Origin: Lasiodiplodia sp. COLG20
Taxonomy: Eukaryota; Ascomycota; Dothideomycetes; Botryosphaeriales; Botryosphaeriaceae
DNA length: 64,000 bases
NCBI GenBank assembly: GCA_009801085.1
Contig: VNWV01000005.1
Coordinates: forward strand, 3,123,608-3,187,607
Direction: 5' to 3'
In this document: piece by piece, positions 1 to 11,319 of the stretch
Position numbering within the stretch: the stretch's first letter is position 1
How the letters are laid out: each line of letters starts with the position of its first letter
Notes under the pieces: model-generated
The model's input: only the letters and a program-made list of their open reading frames with translations
What the model was told of the DNA's origin: nothing
Databases searched by the model: none
Translations under genes and position numbers: made by a program

Positions 1-803
1 GAGGGCGGAGGTGCTGGAGGTGCCGGGGTGGGTTGGCGGGGAGAGCGGGGGGAAGGGGGAGGGGAAGAGCCGGAAGAAGGGGAAGGGGAAGAAAAAGGCG
101 GCGAAGGATGTGGCCGTGTTGATTGTTGGAGGGGGACCGGTCGGGGTGGCGGTGGCGTATGTGTTGAGGGCGTGGGGGGTGGGGACGGTGGTGGTGAGCG
201 AGCCGGTGGCGGGGAGGAGGGAGCATGTTAGGGGTTTGGTGGATGTGGTTGTTGATCCGGTGTCGGAGAGTGTGGTGGAGAAGTGTAAGGAGGTTACGGG
301 TGGGCGGGGTGTGGATGTGGTGTTTGAGTGTGCTGGGAGTCCGAGGGTGGTTGGGGATGTGTTTGGGAGCTTGGCGTGGAGGGGGGTGGTTGTGGTTGTA
401 TCGTTGTGGGTGGGTGAGGTGAGTATTCTGTTTTCCTGGGTGTGCGGGCTAACGATGTTGTGAGTGGATGTTGAAGACTAACAGAGGTTTATTAACAGAT
501 ACCGGTGCCATTCCCGCCGCTGATGTACAAGGAGAGTACACTCACCTCGTCTTGCGCGTACAATGAGAAAGATTTTGCAGAAGTGGTTAAAGCGTTCGCA
601 GAAGGTAAGTTAATCTTGAACCGAACTCGGCAAATATTCATAAGTTCACATTCTTGACAGACAGATTTGAGGGTGTGGATCGCATGATAACGGCACGTAT
701 ATCTTTGGAGGATGTTGTACAGAAAGGCTTTGAAGAGCTTCAAAGGCCAGATAATACCCACTTGAAAATTCTGGTTACCCCAAAACCCATTAAAGATGCG
801 TAA
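1..803 (+). CDS. Zinc-type alcohol / 2,3-butanediol dehydrogenase-like protein, 5' end outside window
   Basis: This is the C-terminal part of a medium-chain dehydrogenase; the gene starts before base 1. Exons are 1-418, 499-604 and 661-803 (TAA); joins are in phase with GTGAGT and GTAAGT donors. The sequence shows a Rossmann entry GGGPVGVAVAYVL, then FECAGSPRVV typical of the NAD-binding half, then IPVPFPPLMYKE and EDVVQKGFEEL, which match the end of fungal (R,R)-butanediol dehydrogenases. The catalytic zinc ligands would lie upstream and cannot be checked. A Lys/Gly-rich stretch of about 20 residues (codons 11-32) lies just before the Rossmann fold and is unusual. Exon 1 is extremely G-rich on the coding strand. 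It converges on the P450 with 124 bp between stop codons. Oxidation of a secondary alcohol is the family role; the substrate is unknown. Confidence 0.85.
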
Positions 804-927
804 AACGATTGGAAGCTTGACAGTCTGCTTGCATCAAAGAAAATAGCGAAGGAAAGCAGGCGTATGGCCTCGTCCAGGACTTGAGGTCATGAAGAAGCTC
901 CATGTAATAGAAAGAATGAAAGCAGCC

Positions 928-2727
928 TTAGCGGATCGACTTTGCTCGCACAAAAAGTCCTGGCTTCTCCCAAAGAATGAAGCACTCCTGGTCCGCCCAT
1001 GAATCACTCTGCGGGCAGAGTTCCAAGTCAAAGTTCCACAAAACCTTCGCCAAAATGATACGCATTTCATGATACGCAAGACTGTTGAGTTGGTCAGGAT
1101 TGTATTCTGTAGTAGAGTTGCAGAAAACTCACTTCTTGCCCAGACAGTTCCGTGGTCCAACGCTAAACGGCTGCATTGCGTCTTTCTTGTCACTGTCATA
1201 TCCGGTCCCCGGAAGCCAGCGCTCAGGAACAAAGGAATGCGGATCCTTGAAGTTGAGCGGAGAGTGAAACGCAGCGAATTGAGGAACGCCAACACGTGTC
1301 TGTCCACATTGGTATTGTAAGTTTCCGGCAACAATCGATACTGAAAGATTCAAGTCCTACCTTTGGCGGGATCCATTGCCCACAGATTTGATTTCCGCCG
1401 TCGGCAACCTCTCGGAACAAGGCGCTAGGAACCGGTGGGTAGCATCTCAAGCCTTCTTCGAAACAAGCGGAGAGGTATGGCATCCGTGGCAAGTTCTCAA
1501 GCGAGAGATCATCCTCAGAAAGACTTCGAATCTCTTTGACGACCCTTTCCATCTTGTCTGGGTTTTTGAGCAGATGGTACGTGAGTCCTGGAGCATCGCA
1601 TGTCAGCTGGCTCAAATTTCACACGATTTCGGCTTACTGACCACTCAAAAGCGTTGCCGTCGTCTCCGTTCCAGCGAGCATGAAAGTAGCCGCGTTGGAG
1701 TGCATTTCTCCGGTGCTTAGCTGTCCAGTCCCGTTCTTCAGGACCAAATTCCAGATATCAGGTTTGTCCGTGCCCTTTTCCATCCGACGGTCCACGCGAT
1801 CGGCCGAATACTGGAAATGTTCTCTCCGCTTATTCATAAGCGATTGTGGCATGAGCAGCTTCTCGATGATCTTTCCAAGCAATGGAAACTCCAGCCCAAT
1901 ACGCATGAACTGGGCAGCCTTGATGCTTTTGAAGATGGCTTTCACCCATGGCGTGTAACCCGATTGCTCGAGAAGGCCCAAAGGTTCTCCAAAAGCCAGG
2001 TCTCCCATGATGTCAAATGTGGTACAGTTGTAGAGCATCACCAAGTCGAGCTCGGTACTCGGCTGCGCATTTACCTCCTTGTGGATGTTCATGATGAGCT
2101 TGTCGACGTATTTTTGGATGAGCGGCTCTTGAAGCTTCAAGGCCTTGTCGCTGAATGCATTCGAGAAGATTTTGCGAATACTGCCGTGGTCGCGAGCATC
2201 GGGGACGCTGACGATGGTGTGTTCACCGTTGACTGCTTTGACGTACAAGCGCGTGTCCTTTGGGTTTTCCGGCCGTTTGGCTGTGCGGTGTCCGTAAATG
2301 TCTTTCCATGCTTGCGCACTGATGTAACTGAGTCTGTCTGGGCCGACGCGGACAACCTCTCCGTACTTTTCGTGAATCTGTTGGGTCCAGGGGACGATTC
2401 TGCCTTGGCAGGAGATGATGTAATATGTAAAGGTGGTAGCCGCCGCGATTTTGGGGCCCGGATCTGAAATTCACATGTTAGCTAATTATCATGCCTACTG
2501 ATCTGGTGTTGAACTGTACATTTCCTCAAAGGGTGAAAGTAAATGTTGTAGATGATGGTAGCGCTAATCTTGAATACAAGCTTCGATATTTATCAGCTTC
2601 AAGTCTGTGTACCGGACAGTTGCATACATACCAGGGAAAATGCGCAGCCCAGCAATATCAACAATTTGGTCGAAGAAGAGCCATCCTGTATGACTTTCCA
2701 AAGTTTCGATTGATTTGATTGGTCCAT
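928..2727 (-). CDS. Cytochrome P450 monooxygenase, isotrichodermin C-15 hydroxylase-like
   Basis: A complete P450 of 504 residues in six exons: 2632-2727, 2520-2568, 1642-2463, 1361-1587, 1133-1299 and 928-1081. All phases sum correctly. The N-terminus has a hydrophobic anchor (KLLILLGCAFSL) followed by YFHPLRKYPGPKIAAAT, the usual membrane anchor and proline hinge. The I-helix oxygen-binding motif is AGTETT, the K-helix ExxR is EEGLR, the PERW signature is present as FVPERWL, and the heme-ligand loop is FSVGPRNCLGK with Cys as the iron ligand. It should be an ER-bound heme-thiolate oxygenase needing P450 reductase. The overall sequence resembles CYP65-type fungal P450s used in secondary metabolism and detoxification. 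The substrate cannot be inferred. No polyketide or terpene synthase is visible nearby. Confidence 0.93.
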
Positions 2728-3370
2728 GGTAAAGAAGCACTGGACAAGCCGGCCAAGAGTCGGATCCAAAGCTTGGAGTCGGGTGCTAATTCAGAACAGG
2801 ACATTTGGACTCCTCAACTCCGGACTTAAATAAGGGAAAACAAGAAGGGAGACAAGCAGGGGTTGAAGCTGGTCCGCGTTGTGCGGGGTTCGGTCCTTCC
2901 GATCCCGACTGACGATCGTGCATAACTATCGGGTACCAAGTGAGTGAAGCCTCGCCCGAGCATAAGCGGGCCTAGTGCATCTGAACCTAGTACGGACGAA
3001 TACTCACGGCCAACAATCCGAGCCGATTGTAACCCGCACCCACCGCGCTGTGGGCCGTGAGGCTGCATCGGCCACAACACCATCGGTGATGAAGCAGAAT
3101 AATCCGGCCACTCTCGGAATTATGCTGATTGGACCCTCATCTAGCCAGTCCTCGGCAATGAGTAGTTGCTGACAATGGCAATTAAGATCGCTAAGAGATG
3201 ATACACTTCAGTGCTCATAGACTGTTTGAAATACGTAAAGAGATTATAAAATATACTGATCATGCATAATTTGGTAACACGGGATTCCCAGCTTCCTTAT
3301 TGGAAATCGACCCCGATGACACCTAACAGATTTTTTGGTGAGCTATATGAGAATGTACGAACAGTTGAAA
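2728..3370. other. Intergenic: P450 promoter / NLR 3' flank with repeat copy 1
   Basis: No gene is supported here. The right part (from 3267) belongs to a repeat shared with 7279-7408. The stretch 3180-3350 is AT-rich compared with its surroundings. Confidence 0.6.
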
Positions 3371-3402
3371 CTACGTAGTGCGTTGAACAATACTGTGAAA
3401 AG
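3267..3402. repeat. Repeat copy 1, covering the NLR stop codon and 3' flank
   Basis: This roughly 135 bp segment is clearly similar to 7279-7408 in the same orientation (offset about 4,012 bp). Shared blocks include GGAAATCGAC, CGATGACA, GTACGAACA and TTGAACAATAC. It includes the last codons of the NLR gene, so the second copy probably came from this locus or a close paralogue. Confidence 0.75.
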
Positions 3403-6400
3403 ACCTTTTCAGTCGTGCAAACATCCCACGATCTCTCATCTCGTCCGCGATCTGTAGTAGCTCAGCAGCTTGGTGAGGATCAAATATTGCCTTAATAGCC
3501 TCCTCAGCTGTCTGATAGTTGGCACGATGTACTTTCCGGCCCTTGGAGTTGGTGCATGTTGTCCCTTCCCTCCACACCCGAACATTGACGTCAGCCTTTG
3601 CTTGCAGTAACAATTTTACCTCCTCGAAATATCGCGACGAATTAGTCTCATTTCTTGTCCTATACAAAGATTCCAATCGTTGTTGCCAAATGGTGCTTTC
3701 ATCCCATTGCTCATTTGGTGATGCTCCATGTCGTACGAAGCTTTGGAGCATATGTATTCTTTGGTCCCATGGAGTATCTGTGGAATCATCGTCTATTATC
3801 CATCCAAACACAGTCCGGCCTGCCAACTTGATATTGGCATCTGCGCCGGCTCGAAGCATTTGGTCCACAACTTCAACATCGGGTAGTTGTGAATACTGGA
3901 GTACGGAAATGTCAAACGAATGTTTAAATCGACTTTCGAGGAATGACCCCCATATGCTGTGGCCGTTTTCAAGTATCGCTGTTGGATCTGCCCCGTTTGA
4001 AAGGAGTAAGGGTACCGATTCGTAGGTGTTTACGAGGCCGTGTTTTGGGCTTTTCAGCGGAAGAAGAGCATGGAATAGCAACGGCTGCTTGAACTGTCCA
4101 GCGACTAACTCGGGGGATACTTTCAGACTGAAGTACTTGGAGAGACCTCTTTGGACACACAGCTCAGCCAGTGAAACGGAACCAAATTTCTCCAAAAGCT
4201 TTGGATGAAGAGGTTGAAATGAATGATGAGGTCCCTCGCTGTGACCGACAGAGTTCCCCGATGGAAACATCATACACAACGTCTTGTCAAGTTCATCCAA
4301 GACGTCTTTCTGTGCCGTCTTTGTGAGCCTCTCAGCTCTGTGCGCATACCAAAGCAGATCGTCGACGAATTCGAGAGTTTCATCTGCAGAATTGTCTCCT
4401 GGATAACCTGGAGGTAGCAATTTGATACCAGCTAATAAGCAATGGCATAAAGAAACCTCGGGGACGAAAATGCTGCCCGACTTCTCGGCCTTATTCGCCA
4501 GAAGGGTCAGCTTGTCCGAGATTTCTTGATTTTCCAAGTAATCCCGCACAGTTCGATGAAGGAACTCGACTCTCAAACTTGCAGCATTGTTGTAATGAGA
4601 AGAGTTTGTCGATACCTCCAAGAGTCCTCTTGATCGAGCGTCGAGTCTTATCTGCATGTCGCTCTCTCTCCTAGATATTTGGCTCATTGCGTCTGCCAAG
4701 AGCTTTTTCCTGTTCACGGTCCACTCCTGTCGACTGTGAACCTTCGCTCGCAATGCGATGTCTTGACATGTTTCCAACTCATCCAATGAATAGTAAAGGA
4801 TCAAAGGAAGGGGCTCACTCGCTGACAGAGCGACCTGGAAAGTTCTGCCCATTTGTCTTTCGTAGATAGGATCCACGGAGCTGATCATATGCGAGAACAA
4901 TTCTTCCAGGTCTGTGGGGATAAGCCAAAGCCTCTGCTGTAGGATTTGAATACTGTCAGCGTGGTTCAAACCCCGCAAGAGAGACTTGACGACCAGATAG
5001 ACCCAAAGAAAGACGCCTTGTGCCCTTTCCACGATATCCATGACTAGCTCTCGATATGAACCGTCTCTTCGCCCTTCTTGGATGAAGCGATCATTTTGCT
5101 CGAGCTTGTCGCGGACGTATGTTCGAATGTCGTTGCTTGTCAACTCATGGAGATACAGTGCCCGGTCTTTTACATCGAATACCTTTCTGAACTCTGTAAG
5201 TGGTCTGCTTGATACGCAGAACTTGACATTGGGTGATCTTGCGAGTTTATGGACGACTTCTATCAAATCGCTTGGGTCCCCGTTGTACTCATCCAAGCCA
5301 TCGATGAAGAAGCAGAATTTGGCATTGATGTGTTCATCTTCGAAGAGGTTAAATACCTGCATCATCTCAGATTGCGTCCAAGGCTCCTGTTCTTTGGGAC
5401 GTGACCAAGGATCTCGCACAGCGTAAGTCCATCTCGTTTCGGTGACTTTACTGATGATGCTTGGACACTTCCTCAGCACTTCGAACAAAAGAGACCGAAG
5501 AAGGCCCTCCTGGGATTTTTGCAGTTCCGTCCCGTATCTCCAGAAGAAGAAGCTTGCTACAACAGGCGGATTGGCTCCTGACCAGGCTTGCAACTCTGTC
5601 TGGACTCGGTCATGGCTGCAGAGATATTTCATGAGGGTTGACTTTCCAGATCCAGCTTTGCCGCCCAACCAATAGATTGATTGTGTAGGCGCAGAGCTAC
5701 GGAGCCACTCCATGAAATGAACTTTTGGACGTTGGTGTGTTTGATTCCCTGTGGCCAATTCTGATTCGAATATCCAATCGAAAGTGTTGCGGTGACTTTC
5801 CTTGATCCGTTCATGTCGGACCTTCATCTGTGGAAATAGGAGGCTTTGCAGAACCTTCTGCTCAATCGCCACACTTCTTCCGGTGGTGAGAATATGCACC
5901 AGATCATCGTGGAGCTGTGCAAAATCTTCCTGGCTGACAGTCGAGCTGCGAATGACATCCAGTTTCGTTGTGATTTCCTCGATTTGTCTAGATCTCTGAG
6001 CGTTCATTCGTTCGTTGTGCAATCTCATCTCTCGAATAGTTCGCTGAATGCTTGATTGTTTGTCGCTATTGAGTAACATGTCAGCATGGTAATTTCCCGA
6101 AAGACAAGCAAAGCGAAACTGGGTGTATTAGTGTTGGATGCCAGCCAAGGCGGAGTTCTCCGGGGGTTGAGGAACATATTCCAGGGGAAGGATTCATATC
6201 TGTCGAAGTGCATTCTGAGGCAAACCAATAGACTTACTTCAAGATTTCGCCGAGCTGAATACCAATAATTGTCCCGAACCGGTCCAATCTCTCTTGGATT
6301 TTGACTATAGTCTTCTCCTTGTTGTTCGCTTTTATAGCTGCGACGAGGCTTTCCCACAAATTGCTTCCCTCTTGAACTCTCAAATCATTTAAAATATCCT

Positions 6401-6668
6401 GTAAATACTTGCACTCCTCAGCACAAGCCCCGGCGAGACCCTTCAGACGCTTCTCTGCCGGGCGGGTCAACTGTTCCTCTGGGATTGGCTTCTGAAGTTC
6501 ATCGCACATTTCCTGCAGATTGTTTGTAAGACCTTTGAGCTGTTCATGCACAGTGATCATGCCCTGCGTCGATTGGAAAATCTCATGGGTGCCCTTGGCA
6601 ATCTTCGTTGCGAGCTCGACAAACTGAACGACAGTGCCCGCGAGGCTGAGGGCAGCAAGGCTCTCCAT
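3371..6668 (-). CDS. NACHT-domain STAND receptor (fungal NLR) with HeLo-like N-terminus and ankyrin-like C-terminus
   Basis: Two exons, 6238-6668 and 3371-6065, joined across a 172 bp intron (GTAAGT...CAATAG) with one shared codon; 1,041 residues. Residues 1-140 (start MESLAALSLAGTVVQFVELA) match the N-terminal domain of fungal STAND proteins (HeLo/SesA-like). A coiled-coil stretch follows. The NACHT NTPase has a P-loop GGKAGSGKST near residues 278-287 and Walker B FCFFIDGLDEY near 395-404, then a sensor-like SSRPLTEF. The last third holds a few ankyrin-like units (PLLLSNGADP, MLRAGADAN). Such proteins act as signal-gated switches in heterokaryon incompatibility and possibly antiviral or antibacterial immunity. 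No high-identity ligand-binding repeat array is seen. It is the likely source of the repeat at 7279-7408. Confidence 0.9.
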
Positions 6669-7099
6669 CTCTATGCAGACAAGCTGGCGCGATTTTCGGT
6701 TAAGGCTCCCGCAGAAATCATGAATACAAAATTGGGCACAAAAATGAAAGCGGTGTGGATTGCTGAGGAAGCACCTTAACCGTCAGAGTAAATGAGGGAG
6801 GTAGCAGGCTGCAGTGCGGGGCGGCCTCACGTGTCCAGAATATCATCACGTGTAGTACTCTCATATTTGTTTTGATCGCTTACTATACTTGATCTCGGGT
6901 CGTCTTTTATCGCCATATTTACGGGTTGAGCTACTGAACCAATCACCTGACGAAGGTAAGGGGTGCGGGCATCCCGTGACTACTGGTGCGACATCAGGCT
7001 GAAAAGCCCAGGCTACTGACCTGTCGGGGGCGTGAAGTTGTATTTGTTCTGTGACTTCACGGAGAAAATTGATGTTCCAAAATGTTCTCACTACCGCAG
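6669..7099. other. Intergenic: NLR promoter region
   Basis: No coding feature is supported. It lies upstream of the NLR start codon and left of the composite relic. Confidence 0.5.
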
Positions 7100-7262
7100 T
7101 CATTCCAGAGACGTCGAGAAACCAACAGAGTAGGTCTCAACCGCACGTTTCACGCCCACAATAAGTCCATCCAACATCTCCATAATCGCCAGAACCGAGT
7201 TCAGCGCAACTAAATACCACCTAAACTCGCTCTGTCAATCTTCTCTCTACTCGATGGCTTCA
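7100..7262 (-). pseudogene. Relic of the C-terminus of a FUSC/DUF2421 transporter
   Basis: Reading the minus strand from about 7262 to the TGA at 7100-7102 gives VALNSVLAIMEMLDGLIV followed by a tail ending ETYSVGFSTSLE. This aligns with the last 50-60 residues of the intact transporter gene at 11926-15356 (VALNSLLGMMEALDELVV, ending ETYSVGFSTALE). A one-base deletion near 7240 breaks the frame upstream of EFRWYLVALN, and no start or earlier exons remain. It abuts the NLR-tail repeat. I read it as a truncated duplicate left by rearrangement, not a functional gene. Confidence 0.8.
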
Positions 7263-7278
7263 TTATACTGGTAATTTG

Positions 7279-7408
7279 TAATTTGGCAACACGGGATTTC
7301 CAGCTTCCTTGTTGGAAATCGACTACGATGACATGTGGCAGATTTCTTCGTGAGGGTGTACGAACAATTGAAACTACGTAAGTGTGTTGAACAATACCGT
7401 AAAGAGAT
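7279..7408. repeat. Repeat copy 2: decayed NLR terminus and 3' flank
   Basis: This is the partner of 3267-3402. On the minus strand it retains the equivalent of the last NLR codons (ATTGTTCAAC... ACGTAG) but with an inserted base, so it is out of frame. It sits directly next to the transporter relic. Confidence 0.75.
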
Positions 7409-7554
7409 CAGACTTTTGGCCTTGCTGTCCTTTTGTTGATTCCTCTTGGTTCGGTTTCCAGAATCCACGAAATTTCCACCAAGTTTAATCCAGCCAAGGA
7501 CCGAACAGCCGCCGAATCCATTTATTGTCCGGATCTTCATGCGCGTTAACGCTA

Positions 7555-10500
7555 TTATTTGGATTTTCCGTTAGCCAGCCTGTTATAGATGAAGTCAGCG
7601 TTGATATTGTAACTTCCATGTAGCAGAATAACGATTCCAATACCTTTTTCATCCAGCAAGCTCACCGCTGTTTTTAAATAAGAAACTGCATGGTCGTCGA
7701 TGTTACCCTGTTCTTTCACGGAACTCATGTTTTCCCTGGCCTGTTGGAACGGGAGAAACGCTCGGAGAACGTAGCGGAAATGATACAGCAAGTTTCCCGC
7801 CGAGTTCTCCCATTCGTCAACCATAGATTTTACAACATAGGAGACCTTTCCCCCCACTTCCTGTATTGAAAACAACTAAACGTTAGTAAAAGCGGAAATG
7901 TCTAGGCTTAGGTTTGAAAGCTTACGGTCTGCTCTCGACTCCTCATAAACCCCACCACTTGCCCGTGAATAAACTTGAGGTGCCACATAATAATAAAATA
8001 GGCCAAGAAAATCTCGTACCAGGGCTTAGGGTTTTTCCGAAACATGGCCTTCTTCAACTCTTTCATCAGTTTCTGCTCGTCTCTCTCCATCATCTTGAGA
8101 AATACGACGTCAATCTGATGGTAGAGAGCTGGTGGGATTGGCCTAGTACCGCAATAGCCATCCGCGGCGTTTTCGATCTCCGGCGTACCTAGAGTTTCAG
8201 AACCGACTATGCTACCCCAGCCCTGGCATAAAACCGCGGTAGAACGAATGCGTAACGCTAGCTTTATCATCTCGCTGTCATGCTTGTGCGCGTATCTATA
8301 CGCTTCGTTGAATGTTTCTCGGGCGAGTGTATCCGTAATGCTCTGCAGTGTGTGCTCCTCTACTACTTGGCGATTGCTCTCGACCAATTTCTCAATGATA
8401 TTTGCAAGTTTCCCCACGTCTGCACATGCAAACGGGGGTAGGTTGACAGTGGTAATTCGTCCACCAACTTGCCATTGCTCCGTTGTTATGTCACCAGGAG
8501 ATGGGTCGAATGCAGTGCATGGTACTGTGAAGCTCGGAATGGCTACTTGGATGTTCCCAGGGAGGCTCCATCGTATCCGGATCGTTCTTGGCTCTAATGA
8601 CTCTTTGTTCCGGGAGTATTTTCGAAACGAGACTCTTTCTTGGCCAAATTTAGGGTTCCCTAACATTACTGATTAGCTGACAAGGCCTTATACCAGTTAT
8701 TAATATTTAGTGTTATTAGTGGACACTAAAGAAAGAAGGGCTTACCGTGGCGCACAAGTATGGCATCAAGAATCTCTTGCCGCGAACAGGGTTGAAAGAA
8801 GAGGCGGTGAGTTGTTTCATCACGGCAGCATTTCTGGCAGGGCGTGCCCTCGTCACACTTTAAACAATGTATCAGCCGAGTTTCGAAAACCTTCTTTTAG
8901 GAGCACATACTTTCAACTTGTACATGAGGCATCTGACGCATGCCCCAATCTTCCTAACTCGTTTCGCTTCTTCACGGGTCTCTTCGGCTCTCTCCACAGG
9001 TTTGCGTTTTGTTGCAGCTACTATGGTCGCCTGATCCTGGGAGATCGGCGTCAGGAGCGGACACAAAGTTGCACTCTTCGTGTGCGCTATTGGGCGAACT
9101 GAGACTCCCTGGTCGCCATCGGGGCGTGTAATAATGGCAAACGAAGTCGGAACGTTGTTGTTTTGCTCGTGAGCGGCGGGAGAACTCATCCCAGAATCTG
9201 CAGTCCTTGGACTGGTAATAGACATGAGGTCAAAAGGGCTGTTCCATTCGCTACTTCCAATTGCGGACCATGATCCACCTGTGCTTCCGGGGGTTGTCAT
9301 CGAGTCCCAAGTAGTATCCTCTGGTATGACACCCAAGTTGGTGTTTTCAGAACCTGCAGTGCTTGGAGTAATATTCACCCAGTCAGGAAAAACAAAATCC
9401 TGGTAATTTCCATTTGCGGACGATAGTCCACCCGTGCTTCCGGGGGTTGTCGTGAAGTCTGAAGGACTACTCTTTAGTATGATACTCAAGTGGGTGTTTT
9501 CGGTTCCTGGTGATGGTTGGTTTACTTTAGACGTGTGATTGGGCGTGCCAGATGAGGTAACGTCACAGCTGAAGGGTGACGAGTCCATGACAGAGTCTCT
9601 GGTAAACATCGCAAAAATTCCAGTTTCTGAGTCATTGCAGTTGGATGCATGCTGAACCCTGATGTTCTGGTGCTTTAGGCTACTGGCAGGGATGGCAGAG
9701 AAATTGGTGACTGGCCAATCTGGCGAATAGTTGTTGGTCAATGTGGCAGCCCCCTGTCTTTTCTGTATGCCATCAAGTGGATCCACCTGCATAATTATAT
9801 CTGCGATGCTCTCACTAGCTTTTGCGTCTTTGTTATCTCTCCCAGTAGATGGTTCGCCGGCCGCGCTACTGTGGATCGAAGTTTTGACAGCAGCTTCGAG
9901 TTCATCTTGTCCCCTCTTGCAGCAGACTATTTGAGATTGATCCCAAATGGCCAGCTCTTGCATGAGAGTATCTGCTGATGGTCTTCTTATGGGGTCTGCG
10001 TCGAGCATTCGAATGCACGCGTCTGCGTGCACCCTGCAGTAATGTCTTGCTTCCAAGCAGTAGTATGTTGCGGATGAATTCTCCTTAATGTCTTGGAGGT
10101 ACCTCTTAATCTCCTCGGAATTGGCTTGGAAAGACGTATCCTTGTTCCGCTTGCGAATGTGGGTCAAATCATTCCGTCGGGCTGGGGAAAAGTATGTGCA
10201 AAGAATTTCGGAAAAAACACAGCCCAAGGAGAACACATCAGCCTTTAAACCGCGCGACATATCTGTTGCAAGGACCTCAGGTGCTGCATAAACCTTGGTG
10301 AAAGATGTTGGAGAGTCTTTTTCGGCGTCTGAGGCGGATGAGTATGATCGAGCGATTCCAAAATCGGCCAGGTATACTTTGAATCGCGTTGGATGACGGA
10401 TGGTGCTTTTGGACATGTCTCGGACCAGTAGGTTCGCAGGTTTGATGTCCATGTGCTTGATCACTTGTCCTTCTTGTCGGTGGAGGTAAGAAAGCGTGCT

Positions 10501-11319
10501 TGTAAGGCAGTGGAAAAAGTACCCCAAGCTTCTGGTGGCCTCTCTGACAAACATCACGCTTTCTTCTTGTTGGCTTTCCGGATGGGCTTCGTTGTCAGCT
10601 GAAAAATCTTGAATTTCGTCCATGAAACTCTCTAGATTGTATTGTGCCACCGGATAGAGAAGAATATGGAGATCATTGCACGACTGCACTACATATGTTC
10701 CAATTATTCGGATGATGTGTGCATGACGAAGTAGTTGTAGGTGAGCAACCTCCTGTACCATTTCTTCTCTATTTCGGGGTCTGCGGCACTTGATGGTTTT
10801 GCGAGCAAGGCGTATCCGTTGACAGGTTACGACATCCACTCGTGCAGTGACAGTCTGTCCAAGAGAGTCAACGTCAACGAAGGGAAGCTGCTCTCCACGA
10901 CTGAACTCCGCATGCTGACCCCGTCCGGACCAGTTTTGTTCATGGAATGCCCCGGGAATCAGGTTGTTGCGACGCAAATAGGACCGCCACGGACTAGCCT
11001 CTGGTACATTTGCGAAAATTGTGGAAAAGCCGCCAATAGAAAATACAGAGCCGGAAGTCTGCGCAGTATGGAAACTTGCTTCGAAGGGTGGCACAGAAGG
11101 ACCTTCTGCACCATGGCTGTCTGAAGGACGTTGTAGTTCATCCGTAACAAGAGAATCCGCGCTGTCGAAGAATGGTGGAGAGTTCTGCCACTAGTGTGAT
11201 TCTCTAGTGTAGTCTTCGGAAGCCATTATTGTTTGTTCAGGGTCATTGAGTAGGTTCTCCAACATGACCGGGAGATTCCCGGTCGAATCGAAGCCTGGCT
11301 CTGCAGGTACGGTCGACAT
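7555..11319 (-). CDS. Protein kinase fused to a C-terminal Zn2Cys6 transcription-factor region; in-frame TAG near the start
   Basis: Exons are 8911-11319, 8746-8857, 7926-8659 and 7555-7860; joins are in phase. Taking ATG 11319 as codon 1, the kinase core spans about 170-460: ARKTIK (Lys about 174), HMDIKPANLL in place of HRD, ADFG, and AAPE, so catalytic residues are present. A Ser/Thr/Gly-rich linker contains a 152-bp duplicated unit (9254-9345, 9406-9497). The Zn2Cys6 cluster crosses intron 1: ACVRCLMYKLK joined to CDEGTPCQKCC, last Cys in FFQPC. Downstream (LVRHGNPKF...) resembles fungal C6 regulators. Codon 43 is TAG (11191-11193) in the same frame. Either the gene is broken, or the stop is read through, or an intron (for example 11310-11185) removes it. 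The next in-frame ATG would lose the catalytic Lys. Phospho-signalling coupled to DNA binding is inferred. Confidence 0.8.
9254..9497 (-). repeat. Two-copy 152-bp internal duplication in the kinase-TF linker
   Basis: Units around 9254-9345 and 9406-9497 share TGCTTCCGGGGGTTGTC and flanking sequence at a fixed 152 bp offset. They encode TTPGSTGG-type low-complexity segments between the kinase and zinc-cluster domains. Confidence 0.7.

Noticed and set aside
11274..11293. Palindrome GACCGGGA/TCCCGGTC as an operator
   Set aside because: It lies in the protein-like 5' end of the kinase-TF gene and is explained by codon sequence; a single occurrence gives no regulatory support.
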